This document shows, piece by piece, positions 16,188 to 24,750 of a stretch of 37,688 bases of DNA. The notes beneath the pieces are model-generated. The model was given only the letters and a program-made list of their open reading frames with translations, searched no databases and was not told the DNA's origin. Within the stretch, counting starts at the first letter, position 1, and each line of letters starts with the position of its first letter. A program made the translations under genes and the position numbers. This stretch comes from CAZADA01 sp964636945 (GTDB taxonomy: Bacteria; Pseudomonadota; Alphaproteobacteria; Caulobacterales; Maricaulaceae): the NCBI GenBank assembly GCA_964636945.1, contig CAZWVH010000026.1, positions 1 to 37,688 of the forward strand, written 5' to 3'.

Positions 16188-16896
16188 CCGGCAATTTCGG
16201 TGACCGGCTCACCAGGGCCATCCAAGAGCGCGGACCTTTGTGCTTGGGCATTGATCCTCACCCAGCTCGCATCCCTTCGCTATTTGGCCGACCGGGCCTG
16301 GAAGGCATTCGCGCCTTCGGGCGCGCGGTTGTGGAGCGAGCGGCCGGACGCGTGGCCGCGATCAAGCCTCAGATTGCGCTGTTCGAACAGTGGGGTCCGG
16401 CCGGATTTCAAATTCTCGCAGACCTGACCTTTTACGCCCGCGACGCGGGATTGATTGTTCTCCTGGACGCCAAGCGCGGTGATATCGCGTCCACGGCGCA
16501 AGCCTATGCGCAAGCTTATCTCGGTGATCACGCCTGGCTTCACGCCGATGCGGCAACGGTGAACCCGTATATGGGAGAGGACAGTTTGGTCCCGTGGCTG
16601 GACGTGGCCGAAAAATGCGGCAAAGGCGTCATTGCGTTGGTGCGCACGTCCAATGCCGGAGCGCGCGATTTGCAGGACCGCGACAGCGATGGCGCGCCGC
16701 TCTGGTGCGCAACTGCGCAATTGGTGGCCAAAGCCAGTGAACCGCTAATCGGGCAAAGCAGTTGGTCGTCGGTGATGGCGGTTGTGGGCGCCACCGCGCC
16801 TGCCGAGGCCAAACGAGCTCGTGAACTCATGCCTCATACTCCGTTCCTGGTGCCTGGTTATGGGGCGCAGGGGGCGAGCGCTGCGGACGCCATGGC
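16184..16896 (+). CDS. pyrF: Orotidine 5'-phosphate decarboxylase, type 2 (3' end lost in gap)
   Basis: The first 237 residues of OMP decarboxylase, which makes UMP in the last step of pyrimidine synthesis. It is the long subfamily-2 form: LCLGIDPHPARIP at the start, the catalytic block LLDAKRGDI with K97, the middle NPYMGEDSL, and the phosphate-binding region FLVPGYGAQG just before the gap. Family members run to about 270-280 residues, so 30-40 residues lie in the N-run. Start ATG overlaps the protease stop codon by 4 bp. Confidence 0.92.
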
Positions 16897-16996
16897 NNNN
16901 NNNNNNNNNNNNNNNNNNNNNNNNNNNNNNNNNNNNNNNNNNNNNNNNNNNNNNNNNNNNNNNNNNNNNNNNNNNNNNNNNNNNNNNNNNNNNNNN
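16897..16996. other. Assembly gap (100 N)
   Basis: Exactly 100 N, a common placeholder length for a scaffold join of unknown size. It removes the end of pyrF (plus) and the last few codons of gpsA (minus), two convergent genes. The real gap must hold at least about 100-150 coding bases. Confidence 0.99.
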
Positions 16997-17968
16997 CAAT
17001 CCCTCAATGGCGGCGTCAATGGTCACACTGCCGGTGAGGATGTTCTTCACCGCCTCACAAATTGGCACATCGACATTCACGGTTTTGGCGAGCTCCACCA
17101 CGGCGGGCGCGGACGCCACGCCTTCGGTGAGCGCCGATCGGCCAGCGAGTACGTCGGAAACGGGCCGGTCCCCACCCAAAGCGCGGCCCAGCGCCATATT
17201 GCGTGATTGTGGACTGGAGCAGGTCAGCACCAGGTCACCAAGACCGCACAGCCCCTGGAGTGTCTCCGGCCGTGCACCCAGCGCCTTGCCCAAACGGGTC
17301 ATTTCGGCAAACCCCCGGGTGATCAGCCCAGCATGAGCCGAACGGCCAAGACCCTTGCCGTCCAAGATCCCGCAGGCGATGGCGAGCACGTTTTTCACCG
17401 CGCCGCCAATCTCCGCGCCAATAATGTCATCGCTGAGATAGACGCGGAAGGTGGGAATGGAGATCGCCTCCGCCAGCCACCCCGCCAATTCGAGAGTCTC
17501 CGCCGCCAATGTCACCGCCGCAGGCAGCCCGGCCGCCACTTCATGGGCAAAGCTGGGCCCGGTGAGCACGGCGCGCCTGGCTTGGGGCGCGGCTTCAGTG
17601 ATCACAGAGACCATGGTTTTCAGGGTTTCGCGCTCCAAGCCTTTGGAGCACGCAATCACCGGCGCGCCCTGCTTGATGTGGCCGCGCATGCGGGTCAATA
17701 CATTGCGCGTCGATTGGACCGGCACGACGGACAAGACGGCGTCACATGCAGCAAGGTCGCCATCAACGGCGGTCGGCGTGATCCGTTCGTGCAACGCCAC
17801 GCCCGGCAGCCTCTCTTCGTTTTCTCTCAGCTCCGCCATCGCTTCAGCTTGATCGGTCCGATAGGACCAGAGCGTCACGTGCGCACCATTGGTCGCGATC
17901 ACATTCGCCAGCGCCGTACCCCAGGAGCCAGCGCCCAAAACGCCTATGTGGGAAAAGGTCTCGGTCAC
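16997..17968 (-). CDS. gpsA: NAD(P)H-dependent glycerol-3-phosphate dehydrogenase (3' end lost in gap)
   Basis: About 324 residues of GpsA, which reduces dihydroxyacetone phosphate to sn-glycerol 3-phosphate for phospholipid synthesis in the cytoplasm. Seen: the Rossmann motif GVLGAGSWGTALA (9-21), the substrate-site signature GAEIGGAVKNVLAIACG with the catalytic lysine, and LITRGFAEMTRLG. The family is 320-340 residues long, so only a few C-terminal residues are missing in the gap. The ATG at 17968 overlaps the end of tsaD by 4 bp (ATGA), so gpsA is the downstream, coupled gene of a tsaD-gpsA operon. Confidence 0.95.
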
Positions 17969-19080
17969 GCTTTCGGTCCTTTCCGGCCTGAGCCCAAAAC
18001 TGGCGCAGTGGCCGCCAATTGCTCATCAAGCGGCCAGCGTGCGCGTGCTGAAACCGCCAAATCATCCACCATACCCCGAGCCAATCGCTCCAGGCCAGCG
18101 GCGGCTACCATGGCCGCATTGTCCGTGCACCAGCGTGGGCGGGGGGCAATCATGGCCACACCACAGTGCTGACAAAGCTGGCTGAGCTTGTCGCGGATTG
18201 CGGCGTTTGCCGCCACCCCACCGACCACGGCCAATGAACGCGCGCCGTGCTGCGCTGCGATGGCCAGCGCGCGTTCGGTGCGATCAGCCAAGACCGCTGC
18301 GATCGCCTCCTGCACGCCTGCGGACAAATCAGCGCGCGCTTGGTCTGACCGATCGCTGGCGGTCCAAGCGCGCAGTGCGGCAGTCTTCAGTCCAGCAAAT
18401 GAAAAATCACAATGGTCTGTACCCATGAACGGTTTTGGCAGCGCAAAGCGATTAGGATCGCCTTGACGCGCTGCGGCTTCCACGGCGGGTCCGCCGGGAT
18501 GACCAAGCCCCATAATTTTGGCGGTCTTGTCGAACGCCTCGCCAGCCGCATCATCGCGCGAGGCGCCCAAACGGCGATAGCGTCCCACATCCTCAGCCAG
18601 CACCAAAAGCGTATGACCGCCTGAAACCAGCAAAGTCAGGTAGGGAAACGCCATGGACTGTTCCAAGACCGGGGAAAGCACATGGGCCTCTAGGTGATTG
18701 ACGGCAATCAACGGCGCGCCGGTGGCCAGCGCCATGCCCTTAGCCGTTGAGAGGGCCACCATCACGCCGCCCACAAGACCGGGACCGGCGGTAGCGGCCA
18801 CACCGTCCAGCGCCGCGTAATGGACCCCCGCCTCGCTCATCACTTTCTCAATGGCCCAATCCATCCGCTCCACATGGGCGCGGGCGGCGATTTCCGGCAC
18901 CACGCCGCCATAGGGCGCGTGATCGTGATCTTGACCCAACGCAATTTCGGCGCGCACGTGTGGACGCCCAGCCTCATCGCGTTCAACCACCGCGGCGGCA
19001 GTGTCATCGCAACTGGATTCCAATCCGAGAACAATCAAACGTGATTTCTTTGCAGAGCCATGACGGTCTGATTGCGCCAA
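17965..19080 (-). CDS. tsaD: tRNA N6-adenosine threonylcarbamoyltransferase TsaD
   Basis: A 371-residue TsaD, the Fe/Zn ASKHA-fold enzyme that transfers threonylcarbamoyl to A37 of ANN-decoding tRNAs together with TsaB and TsaE. Seen: LGLESSCDDTAAAVV, HAPYGGVVPEIAARAH, the metal-binding NHLEAH, LLVSGGHT, FDKTAKIMGLGHPGGP and VVGGVAANAAIR. The N-terminus is about 15 residues longer than usual; the ATG at 19080 is the in-frame start nearest the promoter region. It is divergent from hemC, with a spacer of 37 bp or slightly more. Confidence 0.96.
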   Translation of the reverse strand: MAQSDRHGSAKKSRLIVLGLESSCDDTAAAVVERDEAGRPHVRAEIALGQDHDHAPYGGVVPEIAARAHVERMDWAIEKVMSEAGVHYAALDGVAATAGPGLVGGVMVALSTAKGMALATGAPLIAVNHLEAHVLSPVLEQSMAFPYLTLLVSGGHTLLVLAEDVGRYRRLGASRDDAAGEAFDKTAKIMGLGHPGGPAVEAAARQGDPNRFALPKPFMGTDHCDFSFAGLKTAALRAWTASDRSDQARADLSAGVQEAIAAVLADRTERALAIAAQHGARSLAVVGGVAANAAIRDKLSQLCQHCGVAMIAPRPRWCTDNAAMVAAAGLERLARGMVDDLAVSARARWPLDEQLAATAPVLGSGRKGPKA

Positions 19081-19117
19081 CGCCGCAATCAGAGCTAAGT
19101 TATTTTGATGTAAACGT

Positions 19118-20086
19118 ATGCGGGTATGGTCGCTGATGCAACGCCGCTTAGCTCTTGGTTCGCGAGGGTCGCCACTCGCCTTGATTCAAGCCAAAAATGC
19201 GCAAACTGCGCTGTGTGCGGCCGCTGGATCGTCTTTTGCCGATGCGGATGCGTTATTCCCAATCCAGATCGTGCAAACCACGGGCGATGCGGAAAAGGAT
19301 AAGCCGCTGGCCGACATTGGCGGCAAAGCCCTGTTCACCAAGGAATTGGACGTATGGTTGACGGGGGGCGGAATTGATGTGGCGGTCCACTCGCTTAAAG
19401 ACGTGCCCCATGTCTTGCCAGAAGGCATCTCCCACGCTGGTGTTTTGGTGCGCGAGGATCCGCGTGAAGCATTGATCAGCAAGGATGACCTGCCGCTCGA
19501 TAAATTGCCGAAGGGCGCGAAGGTGGGGACGTGTAGCCCACGCCGCAAAGCCCAACTGCTCAGCGCTAGACCCGATCTGGAAGTCCTTCCTCTCCGCGGC
19601 AATGTGCACACGCGTATGCGCAAGGTGCGCACCGGTGAACTGGACGCAACCGTGTTAGCGGCCGCGGGGCTCATTCGTTTGGGCAAGACCGCCGCAATTG
19701 CCGAAATCATTGAGCCCGAAGTCATGCTGCCGGCCGTTTGCCAGGGCGTCATCGCGCTTCAGTGCTTGTCGGACGCCGATGACGCCTTGTCGCTATGCGC
19801 CAAGGCCGAAGACCAAGAAACCGCGCTCACCACTGCAGCCGAACGTGCGTTTCTGGTCGGGATTGACGGCAGCTGTCATTCAGCAGTGGCCGCGCTAGCG
19901 GAGTATGATGGCAAAAAACTTCGGCTGCGCGCTGAAGCTCTGGCTCCTGATGGCGCGCGCAAATGGACCCGCGAGGAGACCATCCAAATTACGCTGGATG
20001 ATCAAGGCGCAGCCGAATCGCTGGGCGGAAAGTTTGGTGTCGAATTGCGTGAAGAAGCGGGCGAAGCCCTCGCGCTCGCTTCATAG
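19118..20086 (+). CDS. hemC: Porphobilinogen deaminase (hydroxymethylbilane synthase)
   Basis: A 322-residue HemC that polymerises four porphobilinogens to hydroxymethylbilane in haem synthesis. Seen: RRLALGSRGSPLALIQAK, the catalytic aspartate in GIDVAVHSLKDVPH, VGTCSPRRKAQL, LRGNVHTRMRK, and the dipyrromethane-cofactor cysteine in DGSCHSAVAAL (C253 from this start). A second ATG at 19136 gives MQRRLALGSRGS, closer to the usual family start; neither has a clear Shine-Dalgarno sequence, so the start is uncertain by six codons. It heads a plus-strand run hemC-hemD-mitofilin-hemY. Confidence 0.95.
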   Translation: MRVWSLMQRRLALGSRGSPLALIQAKNAQTALCAAAGSSFADADALFPIQIVQTTGDAEKDKPLADIGGKALFTKELDVWLTGGGIDVAVHSLKDVPHVLPEGISHAGVLVREDPREALISKDDLPLDKLPKGAKVGTCSPRRKAQLLSARPDLEVLPLRGNVHTRMRKVRTGELDATVLAAAGLIRLGKTAAIAEIIEPEVMLPAVCQGVIALQCLSDADDALSLCAKAEDQETALTTAAERAFLVGIDGSCHSAVAALAEYDGKKLRLRAEALAPDGARKWTREETIQITLDDQGAAESLGGKFGVELREEAGEALALAS

Positions 20087-20206
20087 CGGGCGTTTCATCC
20101 GATCGAGCTTGCGCTTAATCCGCGCCACCCTCTTGCCTCATGACCATCATATCTATTTTGTGCAGGACCAATGGCCTGCGCGCCTATTCAGCCCTGAGAG
20201 TTCCGC

Positions 20207-20938
20207 TTGTCCCTCGAACCGCTCGTTCTTGTCACCCGCACGCAACCTGGCGCCTCGGAGACAGCGTCTAACGCCGGCGCTTGGGGGTTGGCCGCCGTGG
20301 TCGCGCCTGTGTTGACCGTGGCGCCATTCAAGGTCGAGCGCGGCGCCTTTCAAGATGCACAGGGCATAGTGGTGAGCAGCCCCAACGCGGCAAAGCAGTT
20401 GGCGCAAGATCCGCCATCATCGCACACTCCGGTGATTTGTGTGGGTGAGACCACAGCGCGCACTGCGCGCGCGGCAGGATGTAAACGCGTCATCTCCGCA
20501 AAAGGCGATGGACAAGCTTTGGTTGTGGAGACCATGCGGCGGTTTTCTCCATTCGCCGGGCGGCTCGTGTTCGCACGGGGCCTGCGCGTCGCCATGGACG
20601 TGGCCGGCAAACTTCGCCAGGCCGGCTTTCAAGTGGACGAGGTGTTCACGTATGACGCCAAACCCGTGGATCGACTGCCCAGCGCGGCAGTCACCGCACT
20701 GCGTTCCGGCGCAGTGCGCGCGGTGATGTTCCATTCGGCCGTGGGCGCGCACACATTCGCTCAATTGACGGACGCGGAGGGCCTCAGTTGGGTTTGCCGA
20801 CGGATGATGGCCGCCGCAATCAGCGATAACGCCTTTGAGCCCGCCGCCGCATTGGGATTTCAGTCCCACTTGATTGCCCCAATCCCAGAAGACCGAGCAC
20901 TACTTGAAGCGCTCGCCAGCACACTCATTCCCCATTAA
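20207..20938 (+). CDS. hemD: Uroporphyrinogen-III synthase
   Basis: A 243-residue HemD-family protein that cyclises hydroxymethylbilane with inversion of ring D. The family diverges strongly in sequence. Support comes from VLVTRTQPGASETA at the N-terminus, IVVSSPNAAKQLA (the SxNA region), VICVGETTARTARAAG, VMFHSAVGAHTF and AAISDNAFEPAAALGF, and from its place after hemC. The start is TTG at 20207 with GAGAG eight bases upstream; no ATG or GTG gives a sensible N-terminus. A 120-bp spacer from hemC shows no strong hairpin. Confidence 0.85.
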   Translation: MSLEPLVLVTRTQPGASETASNAGAWGLAAVVAPVLTVAPFKVERGAFQDAQGIVVSSPNAAKQLAQDPPSSHTPVICVGETTARTARAAGCKRVISAKGDGQALVVETMRRFSPFAGRLVFARGLRVAMDVAGKLRQAGFQVDEVFTYDAKPVDRLPSAAVTALRSGAVRAVMFHSAVGAHTFAQLTDAEGLSWVCRRMMAAAISDNAFEPAAALGFQSHLIAPIPEDRALLEALASTLIPH

Positions 20939-20994
20939 CTTGTGGTCAGCATGGTTGCGTGGTCATACTCGCGCCGCAGATTGAGGACCCTCCA

Positions 20995-22134
20995 ATGGCC
21001 AAGCCTGAGGGAGACACGACCGCCACGTCGAAACCGGATCAAGAGCGACCCAGCGAGCAAGCCGCTGAGGCCGAGTTGCGCGCTGACGACGATCAAAGCA
21101 GTAGTGGGCATAGTGCAGACGCCACTGCTGAACCACTCGATGTTGAATTTTCCACGGTGGAAGACCCCAATTGGCCCAAAGGCGAAGCGGGCGTGTCTTG
21201 GGCGACAGCATTGTCAATGTCCATTGTGGCGGCGTTGGTGGGCGGGGCCTTCGGCATCGGGTTTCACGTCTGGCGTGAGGACGGTTCAGTCTCGCCGCCT
21301 TTGTCTGGCGAGCTTGACCAGCTGCGGTCGCAGATCGCGGCAATGGATCAAACGCCCAACGCCGTCGTGCTGGGCGAGCGGATCGACGCCTTGAACGCCG
21401 CACTTGAGGACTTGCAAGACGGTCAGGCCGCGATCGCCAATGGTGCCAGCACCGATCCTGGCGCTCGCACCATGGCGGCGGAGGCGCAAAACATGGCGCG
21501 CGAGGCGCTGGATCGCCCCACTGCTTCCCCCCGTGATCTGAGAGACTTGGCCACCCGCATCACCGCGCTGGAGGCGCGCATGCTGGAGTTAACCGAGGCC
21601 GTGGATCAGTTGGCGACCGCCCCACGGGAGGTTTCATCGGGCCCGTCCACACCGCCAGAAGCGTTCAACGCTTTTGCGCAAATGGCCGCCGTCGCCCGAT
21701 CCGGCGAGCCTTTTGCAGCGGAATTGGCGCGATTTCGGCCGTATGTGGCCGAATCCGAGGCGCTCAACAGGTTGTCAGTGCTCGCTGAGGATGGCGCGCC
21801 GAGCACAAGCGAGCTCGCCAGACAGCTGGATGCATTGATGACGAACAGGGGCGCCGATGAAGACCTCGATGGCGAAGGGCTTGGTCAACGATTAATGCAC
21901 GTCCTCACGTCTGGCGTCTCCATCGAAACTGAGCCCACAAGCGACAATTCCGCCAATGATGCGATCGAACGCGCACAGCTTGCCCTGCGTGAGGGCGACG
22001 CGGCGTCGGCCCTCGCACACATGCAATCTCTAAACGCAGAGGCGCGCGAAAACGCGTCGCGCTGGATCGACGCCGCAACAAAACGTGTTGAGATTGAACG
22101 ATATTTAAACGAATTGCGTGATCAACTCACCTAA
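20995..22134 (+). CDS. Mitofilin-like inner-membrane protein (alphaproteobacterial Mic60 homologue)
   Basis: A 379-residue protein: an acidic disordered N-terminus (1-65), one transmembrane helix (about 70-92), a coiled-coil-prone middle (about 100-210, LRSQIAAMDQ and LRDLATRITALEARM), and a C-terminal helical region with LREGDAASALAHMQSLNAEA that matches the mitofilin signature zone. In alphaproteobacteria this gene regularly sits between hemD and hemY, as here, and homologues shape intracytoplasmic membranes or contribute to envelope integrity. The ATG at 20995 has GAGG upstream; an ATG at 20959 in the same frame lacks one. Assignment rests on architecture and synteny more than on residue identity. 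Confidence 0.82.
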   Translation: MAKPEGDTTATSKPDQERPSEQAAEAELRADDDQSSSGHSADATAEPLDVEFSTVEDPNWPKGEAGVSWATALSMSIVAALVGGAFGIGFHVWREDGSVSPPLSGELDQLRSQIAAMDQTPNAVVLGERIDALNAALEDLQDGQAAIANGASTDPGARTMAAEAQNMAREALDRPTASPRDLRDLATRITALEARMLELTEAVDQLATAPREVSSGPSTPPEAFNAFAQMAAVARSGEPFAAELARFRPYVAESEALNRLSVLAEDGAPSTSELARQLDALMTNRGADEDLDGEGLGQRLMHVLTSGVSIETEPTSDNSANDAIERAQLALREGDAASALAHMQSLNAEARENASRWIDAATKRVEIERYLNELRDQLT

Positions 22135-22169
22135 ACTGTAACAGGCGCACAAATAACGGAATTGCGATC

Positions 22170-23537
22170 ATGCAGGCGCTGTACACAATTAGAGCGGCCC
22201 TTTTTATTTTCGCCATCATCAGTCTTGGTGTTTTGGTGGCGTCCATTTTTTGGATGGGTCTCATCGAGACCACCTATGTGTATGTGGGCAATGTGCGCAT
22301 CCAACTCCCGTTCATTGCGCTGTGGAGTTTCGGATTCTTCTTTTTTTCCAGCCTTCTGTTCTGGTTTTCGCTCAAACCCAATGACTGGCAGCGCTCCTGG
22401 CGAACTCGGCAGACTCGCAAGGGACATGAATCCCTTGAAGCCGCCTTGCTCGCTGCAGCCGGCGGAGACGCCCACACCGCGCGACGCGAGGCGCTCAAGG
22501 CGACGAAGCTCCTCGACTCCAAAGGCGCGCCACGCCTCCTCGCCGCGCAAACCGCGGAAGCGGAAGGCGATCTGGTTGAAGCCGAAGCCCACTATGCGGC
22601 CATGCTCACCGAGCCCAGCACAGCACTTGTTGGCCGGCGCGGCCTCGCTGCCGCCGCCATCACGCGCGGCGATCTCAATGCGGCGATCGTCCATGCCGGC
22701 CACGCTTTTGCCCGCACGCCCAGCGCGCGTTGGGCGTTCGAATTGTTGTTCGATGCGCAAATCAAATCCAGCGCCTGGGCTGAGTCGCTGGCCACTCTGA
22801 ACGAAGGCCGCCAGCGCAAGCACGTGGACGAAATCGCCGCCTCGCGCCGGCGTTCGGTGATCCTGACCGCACAAGCCGCCAATGAACGCAATCGCAATCC
22901 CGAATTGGCGCGCAATCTGGCGGAACAGGCCGTTGCCGCCAGCGACGAGTTTGCGCCTGGCGCCGCCTTATGCGCCCGCCTAACCGCGCGGGCCGGTCGC
23001 AGCGGCAAAGCGGCTCATGTGATCGAAAATGCCTGGCGCACCACACCTCACCCCGCCTTGGTCGCCGTGTATCGCGATCTCGATTTCAACGGCCACGGCC
23101 AAAAGAATGCCAAGCTCCGAGAATTGGCCAATCTCAATCCGGATCACCGCGAAAGCCTGATCTTGCTTTCCGAACTCGCCTTAGAGGCGAACAATCCCGC
23201 CGAAGCCCGCCAGCACCTTGAAGCGCTGCTGACACGTGAAATTGCGCCCACTGCCCGAGTTTGCTTATTGATGAGCGCAGTCGCCCAGGCGGAAGGCGAT
23301 GAGGACGCTGCTCACGAATGGAGCCGCCGGGCCACCCATGCGCCGTCAGAACCAGAATGGGCGGATCTTGACCCGGTTTCCGGTGACTTCGCCTACGGGC
23401 AAACCGACTGGCCTCGATTGGTCTACTCATTTGGCGACCGGGGCGTGCTGGTGCATACCCGCCATGAACGCTATGAACGGCAATATCCTTTGATCGCGGG
23501 ACGCCCATCGGGCCCGCCTGCGCTGCCGAAGGCTTAA
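22170..23537 (+). CDS. hemY: HemY-type membrane TPR protein
   Basis: A 455-residue protein with two N-terminal helices (about 5-29 and 45-67) and a long TPR-like helical array (about 85-400), as in the HemY N-terminal family. Despite the name it is not the protoporphyrinogen oxidase of Bacillus; the gene belongs to proteobacterial haem clusters and its molecular role is unclear. Seen: WRTRQTRKGHESLEAALLAA, the usual junction after the second helix, and WADLDPVSGDFAYGQTDWP near the end, resembling the family tail. It starts 35 bp after the mitofilin gene and ends 27 bp before trmD. Confidence 0.88.
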   Translation: MQALYTIRAALFIFAIISLGVLVASIFWMGLIETTYVYVGNVRIQLPFIALWSFGFFFFSSLLFWFSLKPNDWQRSWRTRQTRKGHESLEAALLAAAGGDAHTARREALKATKLLDSKGAPRLLAAQTAEAEGDLVEAEAHYAAMLTEPSTALVGRRGLAAAAITRGDLNAAIVHAGHAFARTPSARWAFELLFDAQIKSSAWAESLATLNEGRQRKHVDEIAASRRRSVILTAQAANERNRNPELARNLAEQAVAASDEFAPGAALCARLTARAGRSGKAAHVIENAWRTTPHPALVAVYRDLDFNGHGQKNAKLRELANLNPDHRESLILLSELALEANNPAEARQHLEALLTREIAPTARVCLLMSAVAQAEGDEDAAHEWSRRATHAPSEPEWADLDPVSGDFAYGQTDWPRLVYSFGDRGVLVHTRHERYERQYPLIAGRPSGPPALPKA

Positions 23538-23564
23538 GCGCATCAACGTATTGAGAGTTCATTC

Positions 23565-24299
23565 ATGACGGACGCCGCCACCGCTCGCCCCTGGTCGGCC
23601 ACGGTGTTGACCTTGTTTCCCGACGCCTTCCCGGGCCCGCTCGGTGTGTCGGTGATCAATCGAGCGCGCCAGCACGGTGTTTGGCGCCTGGAGACGCTGG
23701 ACATCCGAACGTTTTCAAACGATAAGCACGCCTCGGTCGATGACACGCCAGCTGGCGGGGGACCGGGCATGGTGATGCGCGCCGACGTTTTGGGCGCGGC
23801 GCTTGATGGCGTCACCGACACCAATCGGCCGCACATTGTGTTGTCGGCCCGCGGTGCGCCGGTGACTCAGCGCCGGGTTCGCGAGCTTGCCGCAGGACCT
23901 GGCGTTGTGCTGGTGTGCGGGCGATTTGAAGGAATAGACCAGCGGCTCATTGAGTCGCGCGGACTGGAAGAAATGAGCGTCGCTGACATCGTCCTAGCGG
24001 GCGGTGAGGTGGCGGCTATTATGGTTTTGGAGGCGTGCGTGCGCTTATTGCCCGGCGTGTTGGGCTCCGGCGCCAGTACGCAAGAAGAGAGTTTTGAAGA
24101 AGACTTATTGGAGTATCCGCACTATACCCGGCCGCGATCGTGGGAAGGGCTGGAAATTCCCGAGGTGCTGCTCAGCGGCGACCACGCCAAAGTGGCGCGG
24201 TGGCGTCGTGAGCAGCGAAAGTTGATTACGCGCGAGAGGCGAGCAGATTTGTGGGCTCACTATGTCGCCCGCCAAAAGTCATCGGAGAGTGAGACATGA
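23565..24299 (+). CDS. trmD: tRNA (guanine-N1)-methyltransferase TrmD
   Basis: A 244-residue SPOUT-class methyltransferase that makes m1G37 in tRNAs reading CNN and GGN codons, preventing frameshifts. Seen: TVLTLFPDAFPGPLG, DDTPAGGGPGMVMRADV, the knot region LVCGRFEGIDQRLIE with SVADIVLAGGEVAAI, and PHYTRPRSWEG with VLLSGDHAKVARWRREQ. Length is typical. Its last four bases (ATGA) contain the start of rplS. The usual upstream partners rpsP and rimM are not here; hemY precedes it. Confidence 0.96.
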   Translation: MTDAATARPWSATVLTLFPDAFPGPLGVSVINRARQHGVWRLETLDIRTFSNDKHASVDDTPAGGGPGMVMRADVLGAALDGVTDTNRPHIVLSARGAPVTQRRVRELAAGPGVVLVCGRFEGIDQRLIESRGLEEMSVADIVLAGGEVAAIMVLEACVRLLPGVLGSGASTQEESFEEDLLEYPHYTRPRSWEGLEIPEVLLSGDHAKVARWRREQRKLITRERRADLWAHYVARQKSSESET

Positions 24300-24694
24300 A
24301 CATTATTGAACAATTGGAGCGCGACGAAGCCGAACGCGTGATCGGCGACCGCCAGTTCCCAGATTTCGCGCCAGGCGACACCCTACGCGTCCAAGTTCGG
24401 ATCACCGAAGGCAGCCGCGAGCGCCTGCAGGCGTTTGAGGGCGTGTGCATCGGCCGTTCGGGCGGCGGGCTGCAAGAGAGCTTTACGGTGCGCAAAATCT
24501 CCTTTGGCGAAGGCGTGGAGCGCGTGTTCCCACTGTACTCGCCGAGCGTGGCCAGCATTGAAGTGAAACGCCGCGGCAAGGTGCGCCGGGCGAAGCTGTA
24601 TTATCTGCGCGGCCTGCAAGGCAAAAAGGCGCGGATCGTGGAGCGCACGACCGGCCGCGGCATGAGCGGCGGACGTCGCAAAACTGACTCCTAA
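24296..24694 (+). CDS. rplS: 50S ribosomal protein L19
   Basis: A 132-residue bL19, which lies at the 30S/50S interface. Seen: PDFAPGDTLRVQVRITEG, RERLQAFEGVCIGR, FTVRKISFGEGVERVFPLYS and VRRAKLYYLRGLQGKKARI. It is slightly longer than the E. coli protein because of a C-terminal tail. It is coupled to trmD by a 4-bp overlap and followed by a hairpin terminator. Confidence 0.97.
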   Translation: MNIIEQLERDEAERVIGDRQFPDFAPGDTLRVQVRITEGSRERLQAFEGVCIGRSGGGLQESFTVRKISFGEGVERVFPLYSPSVASIEVKRRGKVRRAKLYYLRGLQGKKARIVERTTGRGMSGGRRKTDS

Positions 24695-24708
24695 ACGCGC
24701 CAACGAGA

Positions 24709-24735
24709 AAAGCCGCCGCATAAAACAGCGGCTTT
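24709..24735. terminator. Intrinsic terminator after rplS, probably bidirectional
   Basis: AAAGCCGC (24709-24716), an 11-base loop, GCGGCTTT (24728-24735). The T's in the 3' arm (plus strand) and the CTTTTC on the minus strand allow termination of rplS and of the convergent phosphoesterase gene that ends at 24751. Confidence 0.7.
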
Positions 24736-24750
24736 CCCTTGCATGGCTAA

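Noticed and set aside
17207..18172. A 321-codon plus-strand frame across gpsA and tsaD
   Set aside because: Antisense to two certain genes, crosses their junction, and resembles no protein family.
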